From: CAWANP01 sp963783445
Lineage (GTDB): Bacteria; Chloroflexota; Anaerolineae; JAAYZQ01
DNA length: 64,000 nucleotides
Assembly: GCA_963783445.1 (NCBI GenBank)
Contig: CAWANP010000004.1
Span: 124,001-188,000, forward strand
Reading direction: 5' to 3'
Within the stretch, counting starts at the first letter, position 1. Each line of letters starts with the position of its first letter. A program made the position numbers and the translations under genes. Of the stretch, positions 15,669 to 25,426 are shown in pieces. The notes under the pieces were generated by a model that made no database searches, had not been told where the DNA came from, and was given only the letters and a program-made list of their open reading frames with translations.

Positions 15669-18430
15669 CTAGAGCAGCTCCAGTTCTCGCCCGCGCGCCA
15701 CGGCCTGCGTCCGGCTGTGCACGTCGAGCTTGCCATAGATGTTCTTCAGGTGCTGCTTGACCGTGCTCGGGGCAACCACCAGCTTGCCGGCGATCTCTTT
15801 GTTCGAGAGGCCCTCGGCCAGCAGCTGCAGCACCTCCGGCTCGCGCTCGGTGAGGGGGTCCGGCGAGCCATCGGCGGGCGAGGGCGCCTGGGGCAGCGCC
15901 CCGGCCATCCAGCTTGGCTGTACGGCTGCCCTCCTGCTGGAAGGCGTCCAGGAGACTGCGCATATCGGTCGCCGGCGAGGGTTCTCGCCGCCTTGCCCCG
16001 CCCGGCCTGCCTCCCAGCAAATCGTACAGGGCGGTCCCAGGTCCAGGAACACGCGCACGTATCCCTCGGGCCTGGCCAGGGAGAGGGCCTGACCAGTGCC
16101 GCGTCGGCCTCGCCGGGCTGGCCCTGAGCTTCCAGGGCCAGGGCCTGCAGGCCCAGGATTTCGATCGAGCGGCCGGTGCGCCCGCCTGCCTCTGCCAGCG
16201 CGCGCTGCCGTTCCAGCAGGCGCTGTGCGTCGGCGCGCGGCCCTGGGCCAGCCGCAGCCGCGCCAGCGCGATCTGCTCCAGTTCCGAGCCGCCGCCGCAC
16301 TCCTCGGCCCAGCGGCTTGCCGTCTCCACGTCGCCCACCGCCAGCCACTGCACGACCCGCGCTGTCCTGAACTCGATCCTCGATCGCCAGCCGGACGTGA
16401 TGGTTCTGCATGGTCTGTTCGGCGTTGCGCAGGGCGTCCAGAGCGCCCTCCACATCGCCCTGCGCCTGGAGGATGCGCATCAGCGCCACGTAGCTGTCCA
16501 CCCAGATGCTACCACACCGAACCGCCGGCTGTACTCGATGCCGGTCAGCGCATGCTCGTGGGCTGCGTCGAGCTGGTTCCACTCGCGCAGCAGATCGGCC
16601 AGGCCGGACTCGTAGGCGCAGCGCACCCGCGAATCCAGGCCTTTGCGCTCCACCATCCATGCTCGCGCTCTTTCATAGAGCTCCTCTGCCTGGTGCAGCC
16701 GCCCTTGGACCTTTTGATCGGCGGCCAGGTCGCACAGCGCCGGTACGGCCATCAACAGCCGGCCCGTCTTTTCGCCGACCCTCAGCATCTTTCAGCGACT
16801 GCCTGGCCGGCGCCGTCCATGTCGTCGCCGGCGAAATAGGTGTCCGCCAGGGCATAGGCGGCCATGCCCCGCGCGTTCAGGTGCTCCTCCGGCAGAAGCT
16901 GTTCGGTCAGCGCCGCCATCTCGATGGCGCGCGCCGCATCGCCGCGCAGATTGGCGGCATAGGCGCGGATGGCGGCGATGTGGCCCAAGAGCTCCGAGGC
17001 TTGAGGAGCGCCGGGCTCGATCCGCTGTTCCACGGCATCCAAGCAGCGGATCCACCTGCTCCAGCCGGCCGCTCAGGGCCAGGGTATTGGCCCGATAGAC
17101 GTCGATCCACGGACGACCGCGCACGATCTGCTCGGGCAGCTTCTCGATCCAGCCCAACAGGACCGGCGCCTCGCTGCGCGAGAGCATGCTGGCGATGTTC
17201 TCGTTCGATCATCGACGCCGCCCGCTCGAAATCCTGGGCAGCCATGGCATGGATCATGGCCTCTTCCAGGGAGCCCTGCATCCTGGTGCCACCGGCTGGC
17301 GCGGCGGTGCAGCTCGCGGATCTGTTCCGCCGATCTGCGCTGTCTGAGTGTGCTCTTGCAGCAGAGTCGGCGAACAGGTGGTGATAGCGATACCAGCGCC
17401 GCTCGTCGTCGAGCGGCAGCGACAAACAGATTGCTTCGCTCCAGTTGGGCCAGGATGGCCTGACTGTTGCCTGCTAGGCTGTCCGACGGTGTCCCGGCCC
17501 CACCGGAACCTGCTTCCGGCTGCCAGGCGATGCGGAGGAGCCCCATCGCACCGCGTCACACAGATCCCCGCACATCCGCTCCAGGATAGAGGTCTCGATC
17601 AGAAAGTCCTGGATGGCTGGCGGCTGCTGGTTGAGCACCTCTTCCATCAGGTAATCCAGAATGAAGCGGTTGGTGCCGCCAAACGCCTCGATGAACGCGG
17701 TCCGGCCACCAGCCTGCCGGTGGCCCTGCATCGAGATGGCCGCCATCTGCAGGCCCGCGATCCAGCCTTCCGTGCGCCCTTCCAGGGCAGAGACCGCCTC
17801 GGCCGGCAGGTCCAGTTCCATACCTGTTGAGAAACTGGGCGATTTCGCCTTCCGTGAAGCGCAGATCGCGGTCCCGGATCTCGGTGATCTGGCCCCGGCC
17901 CCGCAGCCGGGCAAGCGGCAGGGGGGATCCACGCGGGTGATCAGGACCGGGTGCATCTCGGGCGGCTGGTGTTCGGCCAGGAACCCAACTGCCTGGTGGA
18001 TCCACTCGTTCTGGATGAGATGGTAGTCGTCGAGCACGAGGAAGAAGGGGGTCGGGCCGGCTGCCACGTCGTTGATCAGCTCTGCGACCAGGGCCTCAGG
18101 CTGCGGCAGCTCGGGCGCCTCCAACTGGGCCAGCGCGCCGCGGCCGATCTCAGAGTCCCAGGTCTGCAGCGCCGCAACCAGATAGCGGAAGAACCGCCGT
18201 GGATCGTTGTCGTTGGCGTCGAGCGAGAGCCACGCCGCCGGCCGCTCCTGCTGGTGCAGCCACTCGCTGACCAGCGTGGTCTTGCCCGAGCCGGCTTTGG
18301 CTGAGACGAGCGTCAAGCGATGCCGCTGGCATAGCCCCGCCGCCAACCGCCCCATCAGGCGCGGCCGGGGCACCAGGTTTGGGCGCTGCGGTGGGATGTA
18401 GAGTTTTGTCCTCAGGAGCGTGGTGCTCAT
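15669..18430 (-). CDS. MalT-type LuxR ATPase regulator, split by several frameshifts
   Basis: The start at 18430 begins MSTTLLRTKLYIPPQRPNLV, the classic MalT/LAL N-terminus, with Walker A SAKAGSGKTTL and Walker B FFLVLDDYHLI. The middle is recognisable in alternating frames (e.g. GWIAGLQMAAISMQG, RRWYRYHHLFAD). The C-terminal LuxR helix-turn-helix is intact near 15669 (LTEREPEVLQLLAEGLSNKE, STVKQHLKNIYGKL). Summed length (~920 aa) is normal for the family, so several indels, not deletion, break it. It would act as an ATP-dependent ligand-sensing activator. Whether it is a true pseudogene or carries assembly errors cannot be settled here; other genes in the window show single-base insertions. 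Confidence 0.75.
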
Positions 18431-18495
18431 CCTCGTTGATCGCTATTGGCTAGGATATGGCGCCCTCCTGTTCGAACAGGCGCCTGCATAGGATG

Positions 18496-18501
18496 ATTAT
18501 A
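18496..18501 (-). promoter_or_regulatory. -10 box upstream of the MalT-type regulator
   Basis: A perfect TATAAT on the minus strand lies 66 nt before the start at 18430. No good -35 is seen at 17 bp, which would fit an activator-dependent promoter. Confidence 0.4.
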
Positions 18502-18571
18502 CCACATAAAGGCTGGTCCGGGCAGTACCTCGATCAAGTACACCCTATACGGGCAACTGCCATTGGTGGTA

Positions 18572-18790
18572 CTACTCCACTCCCATCTGTTCCAGGTAGG
18601 ACGCGACAAAGGCTGAAAGGCCTTCGAGATCTTGTAGGTATCGCCTCTCGCCGCTGGGTACATGCGTGATATGGCCGCGCCAGGTAGCCTGGCTCACCTC
18701 TTCAGCGGTCTCCTCAAGCCAGATCTTGAGGACGAAGGATTGGGGTGCGAATTCAGGTTGAGGAGTCCCTCCATCCGCACGTACAACCAT
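18572..18790 (-). CDS. Small SARP-associated protein
   Basis: The frame is open from 18931, overlapping the SARP gene. The Met at 18790 (MVVRADGGTPQPEF, GAGG about 10 nt upstream) is preferred, although the longer start is possible. SFVLKIWLEE, TWRGHITHVPSGERRYL and QDLEGLSAFVASYLEQ match in order the small protein at 4249-4491, which also sits beside a SARP regulator. Function unknown. Immediate linkage to the SARP gene at 18885 suggests a shared role. Confidence 0.6.
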   Translation of the reverse strand: MVVRADGGTPQPEFAPQSFVLKIWLEETAEEVSQATWRGHITHVPSGERRYLQDLEGLSAFVASYLEQMGVE

Positions 18791-18884
18791 GGCCAAGTCA
18801 TCCTCGCTTGCAGAAGCGCAACCGTCTATCGCGCTGTCTGTTTGGCCTTTAATGGGTATCTGTCGTGTGTCGGGAAGGTGCCAC

Positions 18885-19818
18885 TCAGGGCTGCCCGATC
18901 CCTGCCTTTGCCGAGGCCCGAATGGTGTCATCGAGCTGGTCCTGCAGTTGATCCAGCATCTGCTGCACCTGCTTGAACTGTGCTATCAGTTCAGACCACT
19001 CGGAGCCCGCAGGCCCACTGCCGCTGATCCGGCTGGGAGACCGGTCGCGAGGGCTGAGCTGCCCTGTCCGGATCTGCTGGTAGAGGGCAACGGTCCGTTC
19101 GCTGGGCGGCACGTCTAGCTCCCGGCGCAGGGCTCTGACGCAGCGACTGTACTGCCGCATGGCAGTTGTACGATCGCCAGCCAGACAGTGCAGGCGCATC
19201 AGGCGCCGGTAGGTCCGCTCGCGGGCGCCGTCCCACCGCAGAGCGCGGGCACCATAGACCGATCCAGCTTCGTACTCGTCGTGGGTCTCGCAATAATCCA
19301 TGAGTTTGTCGAGAACACAGAGGTAGATGTTCTGAAGGCGCTCCCTCTCGTAGAGGCACCAGTCTTGGAAACAGTCTTCAAGCAGGTCACCGTGATACAG
19401 TTCCACCGCCTCGCGCAGGGCCTGGATCTGAGCGGCATCTCAGGGCCCGGCCCGGTACCCCCTCCACGCGCAAGAATGCCTGCTCCAGTACCGCCACGTC
19501 GAGCCACAGGTCCGCCTTGGGGTTGAGCCAGATCCAGTGCGCGTCGACCAGGAAGAGGTTGCTTTCCTGCGAAGGATCTGTAAGGGCCGCTGACCTCTGG
19601 AGCTGCCAGAGAGACTGCCGGAGATTCCTCTTTGACTGCACCGTCGAGCTGGTTGCCCACAGCAGGCTGGCCAGCTTCTCACGGGGTTGGGGCCGTTCCC
19701 GGAAGAGCAAGAGATGGCAGAACATCTCCTGTAGCTTGGGCGGGAGCAGGTTTGTCACGACATTTTCGCCGTTTTGGATGCGCAGTTGACCAAAGAGGCA
19801 TACACGCAGGGCGCTCAT
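18885..19818 (-). CDS. Short SARP/BTAD transcriptional activator (one frameshift)
   Basis: The start at 19818 (MSALRVCLFGQLRIQNGENV) has GAAAGGA upstream. An OmpR-like winged helix (KLQEMFCHLLLFRERPQPRE, NLRQSLWQLQR) is followed by a BTAD domain (AVELYHGDLLEDCFQDWCLY, MRQYSRCVRALRRELDVPPS) and a C-terminal coiled segment. Removing one A from CTGAGATG near 19435 joins the two frames into about 310 aa. There is no ATPase domain, so it resembles ActII-ORF4/DnrI-type SARPs. It lies directly downstream of the subtilase cluster and is the obvious candidate for the SARP-type site at 28439-28482. Confidence 0.8.
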
Positions 19819-20309
19819 AAGCTTGGTCCTTTCAGATCTTGGCCGACCCTGCGCAGGGGGAGGCCAAGGTAGTTGCGAATCCTGTGCGTCCGCAGGGCGG
19901 ATCGGCGCCGGAGTGGTTGACTTGCAGGACGGTATTTTGTACGGCCAATAGAAAAAGACCGAAAGCCCAGCCCTTGCAGCGCAAGGAAGCTTTCGGCAGC
20001 TTCTGAGATTGTTCAATGTAGTCTGCCGCTACGGCGTATGCAACGATGTCCTTCGTACAGGGCATCATAACAGATTCTGCCAAATGCTGCTGGATGGAAT
20101 CCCTACTCTATGCCTACGATCCTGGCCCTAGATTCTGCCCCCATGATCCTGTATCTGGAGTTCGCCGCTGGCCTCTGTCTCTCCAAGCTTATCCAGACGC
20201 CGGGCGTCGAAGCTCTGTCTCCAGACTCTGGCTTTGAGCGGCGCAAAGTGGGCTCGGGTCTGGGCAGCTTCGACCGCCTTGTCGCAGTGGACGGACCAAT
20301 GGGACCTGG
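19819..20309. other. Intergenic region before the short SARP gene
   Basis: About 490 nt without a supported gene. It carries the candidate minus-strand promoter at 20015-20043 and otherwise no repeat or strong hairpin that I can support. Confidence 0.3.
20015..20043 (-). promoter_or_regulatory. Candidate promoter for the short SARP gene
   Basis: On the minus strand TTGCAT (20038-20043), a 17-bp spacer and TACATT (20015-20020), about 190 nt before the start at 19818. Match to consensus is only moderate. Confidence 0.35.
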
Positions 20310-20744
20310 CTACCAGTTAGGGGCTTCTGCTGGTGGTTTTACGTAAGCACCTTCTACGGCATCCGATTCCAGGAGACGCTGCCTCACCAACTCTGCCCGG
20401 GCAGGATCCTGCACCGCCACAGTAAAATAGAGAAGCAGATCGGGGTCCCTCTCCCCAGAATGGATGGGCTCCAACAAAACACCGAGATCGTCCGCCAGGT
20501 ACAACAACTCGTCGGACTGGATCGTCGGCGAGGCGAGGCCGTGCAGTGCACGAGCAGCATCCAGTGAAACCTGGACGGTGATGATTACCGGTTGGGCTTG
20601 CGCTCCAGCATGATCGTCCATGAGATTCTCCTTCTGCAAGCTGGGTGTCGCGGATGGGCTGGCTGGCGCGGCACAATGCGATGACGTCAGAAGCACCACA
20701 AGAAACAGCCCCAACCACCTCCCCATAACTCTGTGCGGACTCAT
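20310..20744 (-). CDS. Lipoprotein with stand-alone subtilase-propeptide-like domain
   Basis: The start at 20744 (MSPHRVMGRWLGLFLVVLLT) follows GAGGAGGTAG and gives a lipoprotein signal ending at SSHC. The mature part ends with RAELVRQRLLESDAVEGAYV-KPP. This parallels the end of the N-terminal propeptides of the two active subtilases (LAERLLQQETIEAAYV-KPP and LAEKLLQQPTIDAAYV-KPA). It therefore looks like an I9-type inhibitor/propeptide domain made as a separate exported protein. The adjacent upstream subtilase-like gene lacks this domain. It might inhibit or chaperone subtilases outside the membrane; this is inference. Confidence 0.7.
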   Translation of the reverse strand: MSPHRVMGRWLGLFLVVLLTSSHCAAPASPSATPSLQKENLMDDHAGAQAQPVIITVQVSLDAARALHGLASPTIQSDELLYLADDLGVLLEPIHSGERDPDLLLYFTVAVQDPARAELVRQRLLESDAVEGAYVKPPAEAPNW

Positions 20745-20811
20745 TCTACCTCCTCTTTTGCCTGCAATCAAGTCTAGGACGATGCAAGAAGGCGATTGGT
20801 TCCCCAGCCTC

Positions 20812-22186
20812 CTAGAGAAGGATGACCCTGTATACCAGTGCCTGATCCGCGTAGACGTGGGCCCTGGTAGTACTTCCCACTCCCTGACACCAGGCAGAAA
20901 GCAGACTGGAACCCCCACTTGCCGAATCCGGCTTGATGCGGCGCCAGCCCAGATCCTCGATATAGGCCCACGACGACTGCGTGGCAGATGTCGTGAAGAC
21001 CATGCTGATCGTCTTGTTTCGATGCCACACCTTGGCCACGGCAGGTACGAGTTGGCGCAGGCAGGGACGGTTGCCGATCCGTTGGGCGTGCGGCCGTCCC
21101 GGCGCATCTTGCTGGACTGAGCCCGTCGCTCGGAGCAGGCTCCGTGCACTGGAAGGAGTCAGGAGCGATCCTCCCTGGGCGCGCAGGATGCCCTGGACGC
21201 AGGCAAGGACACCAGCCACCATGGTCGTAGCGCTCGCGGTCCCGGCGAAACGGTCCGTGTACCACCGGTTGCGGTCGCCGCCATCCTGCAGATCGCCGTA
21301 GCCGGTGGTGGTAACTTCGTGTCCCCACCCCTGGACGTCAACGCGAGATCCATAGTTGGAGAATGCCAGCCTCGCCCGATCTGGTCCGTGGTCCCTTCCG
21401 TGGGTGCCTGGCGGGGGTGCGCCTGATCCGACCAGGACTGCGCCTGATCCGGGGTTGGCCGGGTTGAGTGGGTTCCTCCACGAAGAGGGAAAGCCGGCCG
21501 GGAGTTGGTTGTACAAGGCATCATCTAGGTTTTCTCCCCCGATGCCCGCAGCTTCGACGACGATCACACCCTGGCTGACTGCCTGTCGGATAGCGGCGAG
21601 TTCGTCCGGCCACCACTCAATGGGGATCGTCCGCTGTTGCCCACCGCCGCCGCTGCCGGGGTCCGGGCCGATGATGTGTGACCAGCAGGATGTCGCCTGC
21701 CCGGAGCAGATTGGCCGCCTGCAGAATGGCCGCACACATCCGTAGGCCGGTCAGCGTGACCCCTCGTACCCGGGCTTCCGGGCAGATGCCGGTTATGCCA
21801 AACTCGTTTCGGTTGCCGGCCAGTATCCCGAGCACCGCCGTCGCGTGGGTCATAGACTGTGGATCTTGGGGGACCCCGTTGCCCACCATACCGCCTGCGC
21901 TGTCCTGCAGGTCTTCGTGCGCCAGATCCCAGGCACCCTCAAGGTGGACGATGTCGACACCTTCCCCTGAGCCGCCGGCCAGTGTCCAGGCAAAGCGGGC
22001 GTCGATCCCACCTGGGGACGTATCGAGGTATCCCTGGCGATCGGTAAAGTCGGGGGTCGTCGGTGCCGCTGCCCCCAGCTGGGTGCTGCCAGGCCCTATT
22101 AGCGCACCTGGGTCCTTCATGATTGCCTCCAGTTCCAGGGCTGGCTGGGCAAATTCTGTCTCCCTGGTCTCACGCATCTTTTGCAT
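20812..22186 (-). CDS. Subtilase-like pseudoprotease, active-site residues lost (one frameshift)
   Basis: The start at 22186 (MQKMRETRETEFAQPALELE) follows GAGGAGCAGTGAC. The ~120-residue propeptide of its paralogues is missing. Compared with them, catalytic Asp is His (DIVHLEGAW for GIIDIEGAW), oxyanion Asn is Ile (EAAGIGGEN for EAGGNGGEN) and catalytic Ser is Ala (AGTASATTM for SGTSSASPI). Only His (THATAVLG) remains. The 72-aa C-terminal domain is kept but divergent (VWHRNKTISMVFTT). One C removed from the CCCC near 21664 joins the two frames. The losses are substitutions within conserved frames, so they are not explained by indel errors. Probably a non-catalytic binding partner. Confidence 0.8.
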
Positions 22187-22394
22187 GTCACTGCTCCTCG
22201 GGAATCGCCAGGCGCCTGTCGCCTGCTGCGACTTGTTCCTGGCGCGCGAACCGGAAATGACTCAGCTACCATCTGTCCGCTGGATGGTCGGCGGACCTTC
22301 ATGCCTCCGAGAATGCCAGCAGACTATCCTCGGGCGCGCTGGCCGTGCGCACAGGTCTTCCCAGTTCTGGATGGGAGCGGGTCAGTGCGACAGG

Positions 22395-22425
22395 GACCCG
22401 GCTGCAGGGTTGCTGCAGCCGGGTC
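22395..22425 (-). terminator. 12-bp hairpin after the repeat-protein B gene
   Basis: GACCCGGCTGCA/TGCAGCCGGGTC with a 7-nt loop lies about 130 nt past the stop at 22556 and before the pseudo-subtilase gene. It could partly separate the last two cluster genes. The remainder of 22187-22555 holds no supported gene. Confidence 0.5.
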
Positions 22426-22555
22426 CGAAGGGCATAGCGGCATGGTGCTCCCCTATCACCGGGAGTAAGCAGGCTTGCCTGCTACCCAGGTGCGAGCTTG
22501 GACGCCTGGCCTCCTGTCATCGTGACCTGAACGCCAGGGCCACGACGGGCAGGGC

Positions 22556-23110
22556 TCACGTAGGCTGGTGCACGTAGCAGTAGACCGAGGCTTCAAGCGG
22601 ACGATTCTTGCAGCGCGCGCCAGCCTTGGTAATTGCCTGGCACCGATTGGTCTGCTCGCTATCACTGACAGGAAGTGGGCTGCTGGTTTCCTGCCCCATG
22701 GCCCCCAGTTCCACCAGGGAGGGTGGTCCAAGCTCTGCGTGTGCCACAGCGGCTATCTCCTGTAGCTCGGCCAGGGTAGGAAGCCACGGCGCGGCGCTTT
22801 CCTCAGTCGCCGCCGCTTCCAGTTCAGCCAGGGAGGGTGGTTCGGGTAGCTGACCGCCCTCCCTGGCCCACGCCTCCAGCTCTGGCAGGGAAGGTGGCTC
22901 AAGTGCTTCACCCACTGCACCAGCCATGGCCGCCAGCGCCGCGTACGATGGAGGCTCCGGCAGCTGGTCCTCGATCAGATCCGGCAGGGCCTCGAGCGCG
23001 GCGAGCGGCGCTGGCTGGGCCGGCTCCTGCTGTTCGGAAGAGGGCGGCGCTGTGGTGACCTCGGCTCCCTCAGGCGTCATCGAGATGGTGATCGTTATCT
23101 CTGGATACAT
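22556..23110 (-). CDS. Repeat protein B: five PEPPSLAELEA repeats plus Cys/His tail
   Basis: The start at 23110 (MYPEITITISMTPEGAEV) follows CGAAAGGAGATCTGACC. Residues about 50-150 contain five ~20-aa units built on 'L-P-E-P-P-S-x-A-E-L-E-A'. The C-terminus RCQAITKAGARCKNRPLEAS then YCYVHQ is a compact CxxxTKxGxxC...C..H zinc-ribbon-like motif (DUF5763-like). The N-terminus is shared with repeat protein A (25427-25853). Acidic, Pro-punctuated short helices suggest an elongated scaffold or a multi-site protease substrate. Function is not known. Confidence 0.7.
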   Translation of the reverse strand: MYPEITITISMTPEGAEVTTAPPSSEQQEPAQPAPLAALEALPDLIEDQLPEPPSYAALAAMAGAVGEALEPPSLPELEAWAREGGQLPEPPSLAELEAAATEESAAPWLPTLAELQEIAAVAHAELGPPSLVELGAMGQETSSPLPVSDSEQTNRCQAITKAGARCKNRPLEASVYCYVHQPT

Positions 23111-23313
23111 GGTCAGATCTCCTTTCGGCGAGTCCTACACGAGGGTAGCGGATGGCAAGTGGAACTGAAGTGAATCCCCGACTAACTCTGGCCAATAGGA
23201 GTCACTATCGCTCCGACTCGTGCCCATCCTCACGGCTAGCATCCCGGTTTCGGTTGGCAGGCCGTGTTCTCGGGCAAGACCGTGGGCGCTGGCGGAGAGT
23301 GCACGGGCGCTCA

Positions 23314-23535
23314 CTACAGCATGATGACTCGGGTGATCCCGTTTCCGTCCAGGTAGACATTGACGTTGCGGTTGTTTGCCTTGGCGGCGCACAGCAACGC
23401 CGTAAGGTTGGTGACGCCGTCCGGGGCGCCTGGCTTGATGCGTTTCCAACCAGAGATGCCCGCGAAAGTGGCCCATGCCGCCTGGGGGGAATGGATGACG
23501 TACACGTACTGCACAGTCTTGTTATTGTGCCACAT
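23314..23535 (-). CDS. 73-aa stand-alone subtilase C-terminal domain, copy B
   Basis: The start at 23535 (MWHNNKTVQYVYVIHSPQ) follows AAAAGGAGCTGACC. The whole protein aligns with the last ~72 residues of the subtilases (W-x-x-N-K, HS.QAAWA, GWKRIKPGAPDGVTNL, NRNVNVYLDGN, RVIML). It is almost identical to copy A (25928-26149; C/S, G/E and I/V differences). The domain appears beta-rich, with a conserved 'GW+R++P' core, and I do not recognise it as a named family. It is placed between a subtilase gene and a repeat-protein gene in both cassettes. Confidence 0.75.
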   Translation of the reverse strand: MWHNNKTVQYVYVIHSPQAAWATFAGISGWKRIKPGAPDGVTNLTALLCAAKANNRNVNVYLDGNGITRVIML

Positions 23536-23659
23536 GGTCAGCTCCTTTTCTTGGTATTGGGGCGCCAAGACGCGCCGCCCTCTTTCCCAGGGCAGAGACA
23601 CTGGCGCGACTGGAACCACACCTTATACTCCAGTGCCGTTTGTTAGTGCCATAGTTGCA

Positions 23660-25357
23660 CTAGGCGAGTATTATGCTGTATAGGTAGCTGTTGTCAATGA
23701 AGACGTGAACATTGCTACCGTTGGCCATGGCCTCACAGCAAGCAGCAAAGAGGTTGGAGACAGCGTCGGCGGCACCGGGTCTGAGGCGGCGCCAGCCAAT
23801 GGTGTCGATATAGGCCCACGCTGCCTGAGTGCTGTGGATGGCGTAGACATGTTTCAACTTCTTGTTGTTGTGCCACGCCTTGGTCACGCTGGCAATGAGT
23901 TGGCGCATGTTGGGCCGATTGCCGACGCGTTGGGTACGAGGCCGGCCGGCCGCGTCCTGTTGGGGCGAACCGGTCGAGCGCAAGAGGCTCCTGGCGCGCG
24001 CCGCAGTGAGCAAGGGCAATCCCTGTGCACGCAGGATGCCCTGGATGCAGCCCAGCGTGCCGACGACGATGGGCGAGGCGCTGGAAGTGCCGCTGAACTC
24101 GTCGGTGTACCAGAGATCCTCATTGCTCCCGCCCTGGAGATCGCCATAGCCAGTGGTGGTCACTTCCCATCCCCATGCCTGGCAGTCTATCCGAGCGCCA
24201 TAGTTGGAAAAGAAACAACGTGCTCTGTCTACATAGACTTCGTTGTGTACCGGATGCTGGTTCCGGCCGTGAGTGCCTTTGGGCGGGTTGCCTGCACCGA
24301 CCATAACCGCTCCCGTATTGGGATTGGCCGGATTAAAAGGATTCTTCCATGTCGCAGGAAAGCCGGTCGGCGGGGTGTCATAGTACGGGTCATCCAGGTT
24401 CTCCCCGCCATTGCCTCCAGCCTCAACTACCACAATCCCCTTGCTGATGGCATAACGTAGCGCTTCAAAGTCATCGGGCCAGAACTCCAAGGGGAGATAG
24501 CGTCCCCTGGGCCCAGTGCGCTGCAACTCGATCAGTATGATGTCGCCCACCTTGCTTGAGTTGGCTGCATGGCGGATGGCCTTGGCCGTGCCCATTGTTG
24601 CTGTCGGAAGGAACGAGACAGCCCGAGTGGTAGCATCGGGGCAGATGCCCGTAATGCCAAAGCTGTTTCGATCACCTCCAAACTCGCCAGCTACCGCGGT
24701 CCCGTGATTGCGCCAGCCCACGTCCGTAGATTGGGTACCCCCGATAACGCCTCCCTGGACTTGCTTGAGGTCCTCGTGGGTGAACCGCCAGGCCCCTTCG
24801 ATGTCGATGATGCCGACGCCCGCACCCCGGCCACCGGCCATCGACCAGGCGTATGCGGCGTCGATCCCCACGGGGGCAGGATCGAGATAGTCCTGCCGTG
24901 AGGTGAAATCAGCGGTCGCCGGCGCGGCCTCCCTTGTCGAGGCAGGCATGGTGTTGAGGACCGGGCCCGCGGCCTGTGGCGCCCATGCCAGTTCTGGGGC
25001 AGGCTTCACATAGGCCGCATCGATGGTAGGCTGCTGGAGCAGCTTCTCGGCTAGTCGGTCGAGCTGGTCATCGTCGGCCTGCAACCGGTAGTACGTGGCC
25101 AGGGCCGGGACCTCAAGGTCTGGTGTTGGCGCCAAAGCTCTGGCTTCCGCCTTGAGCCTCGCTTCGCTGATGCCAAAGAGCGGCTCCATGCTAACGCCCT
25201 CTGATGTGAGCAGATCTTGCAGGGAGCCGACATCGGCGCCCACACCCGAGGCCACCCCCCTGGGCGTGGCCCGCAGCTGGGCTGTGGGTTTGGCCACGAC
25301 GATAAGCTCGCGTTCCTGCTCGATCCCTGGTGGTGATGAGAATTCTTCGTTTGACAT
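23660..25357 (-). CDS. Subtilase (S8) B with I9-like propeptide and C-terminal domain
   Basis: The start at 25357 (MSNEEFSSPPGIEQERELIV) has GGAAGGAGAATGGTTC upstream; 565 aa. Residues ~20-125 form an I9-like propeptide ending TIDAAYVKP. The catalytic domain has Asp185 (GIIDIEGAW), His218 (RNHGTAVAG), oxyanion Asn316 (EAGGNGGEN) and Ser425 (SGTSSASPI), so it should be active. Residues ~493-565 are the W..NKK..GWRRLRP domain also found as separate 73-aa proteins. There is no signal peptide, which points to a cytoplasmic or non-classically exported protease. Substrate unknown; the adjacent repeat proteins are candidates. Confidence 0.85.
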   Translation of the reverse strand: MSNEEFSSPPGIEQERELIVVAKPTAQLRATPRGVASGVGADVGSLQDLLTSEGVSMEPLFGISEARLKAEARALAPTPDLEVPALATYYRLQADDDQLDRLAEKLLQQPTIDAAYVKPAPELAWAPQAAGPVLNTMPASTREAAPATADFTSRQDYLDPAPVGIDAAYAWSMAGGRGAGVGIIDIEGAWRFTHEDLKQVQGGVIGGTQSTDVGWRNHGTAVAGEFGGDRNSFGITGICPDATTRAVSFLPTATMGTAKAIRHAANSSKVGDIILIELQRTGPRGRYLPLEFWPDDFEALRYAISKGIVVVEAGGNGGENLDDPYYDTPPTGFPATWKNPFNPANPNTGAVMVGAGNPPKGTHGRNQHPVHNEVYVDRARCFFSNYGARIDCQAWGWEVTTTGYGDLQGGSNEDLWYTDEFSGTSSASPIVVGTLGCIQGILRAQGLPLLTAARARSLLRSTGSPQQDAAGRPRTQRVGNRPNMRQLIASVTKAWHNNKKLKHVYAIHSTQAAWAYIDTIGWRRLRPGAADAVSNLFAACCEAMANGSNVHVFIDNSYLYSIILA

Positions 25358-25426
25358 GAACCATTCTCCTTCCATAAGTCGCTACCCTCGGACCAGCGCC
25401 CCGCCTCCGGTGGTCTTGGCCATCCT

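Noticed and set aside
15669..18430. Calling the MalT-like regulator a decayed pseudogene
   Set aside because: Total length and every domain are preserved; only frame changes are seen, matching the single-base insertion pattern found in other genes of the window.
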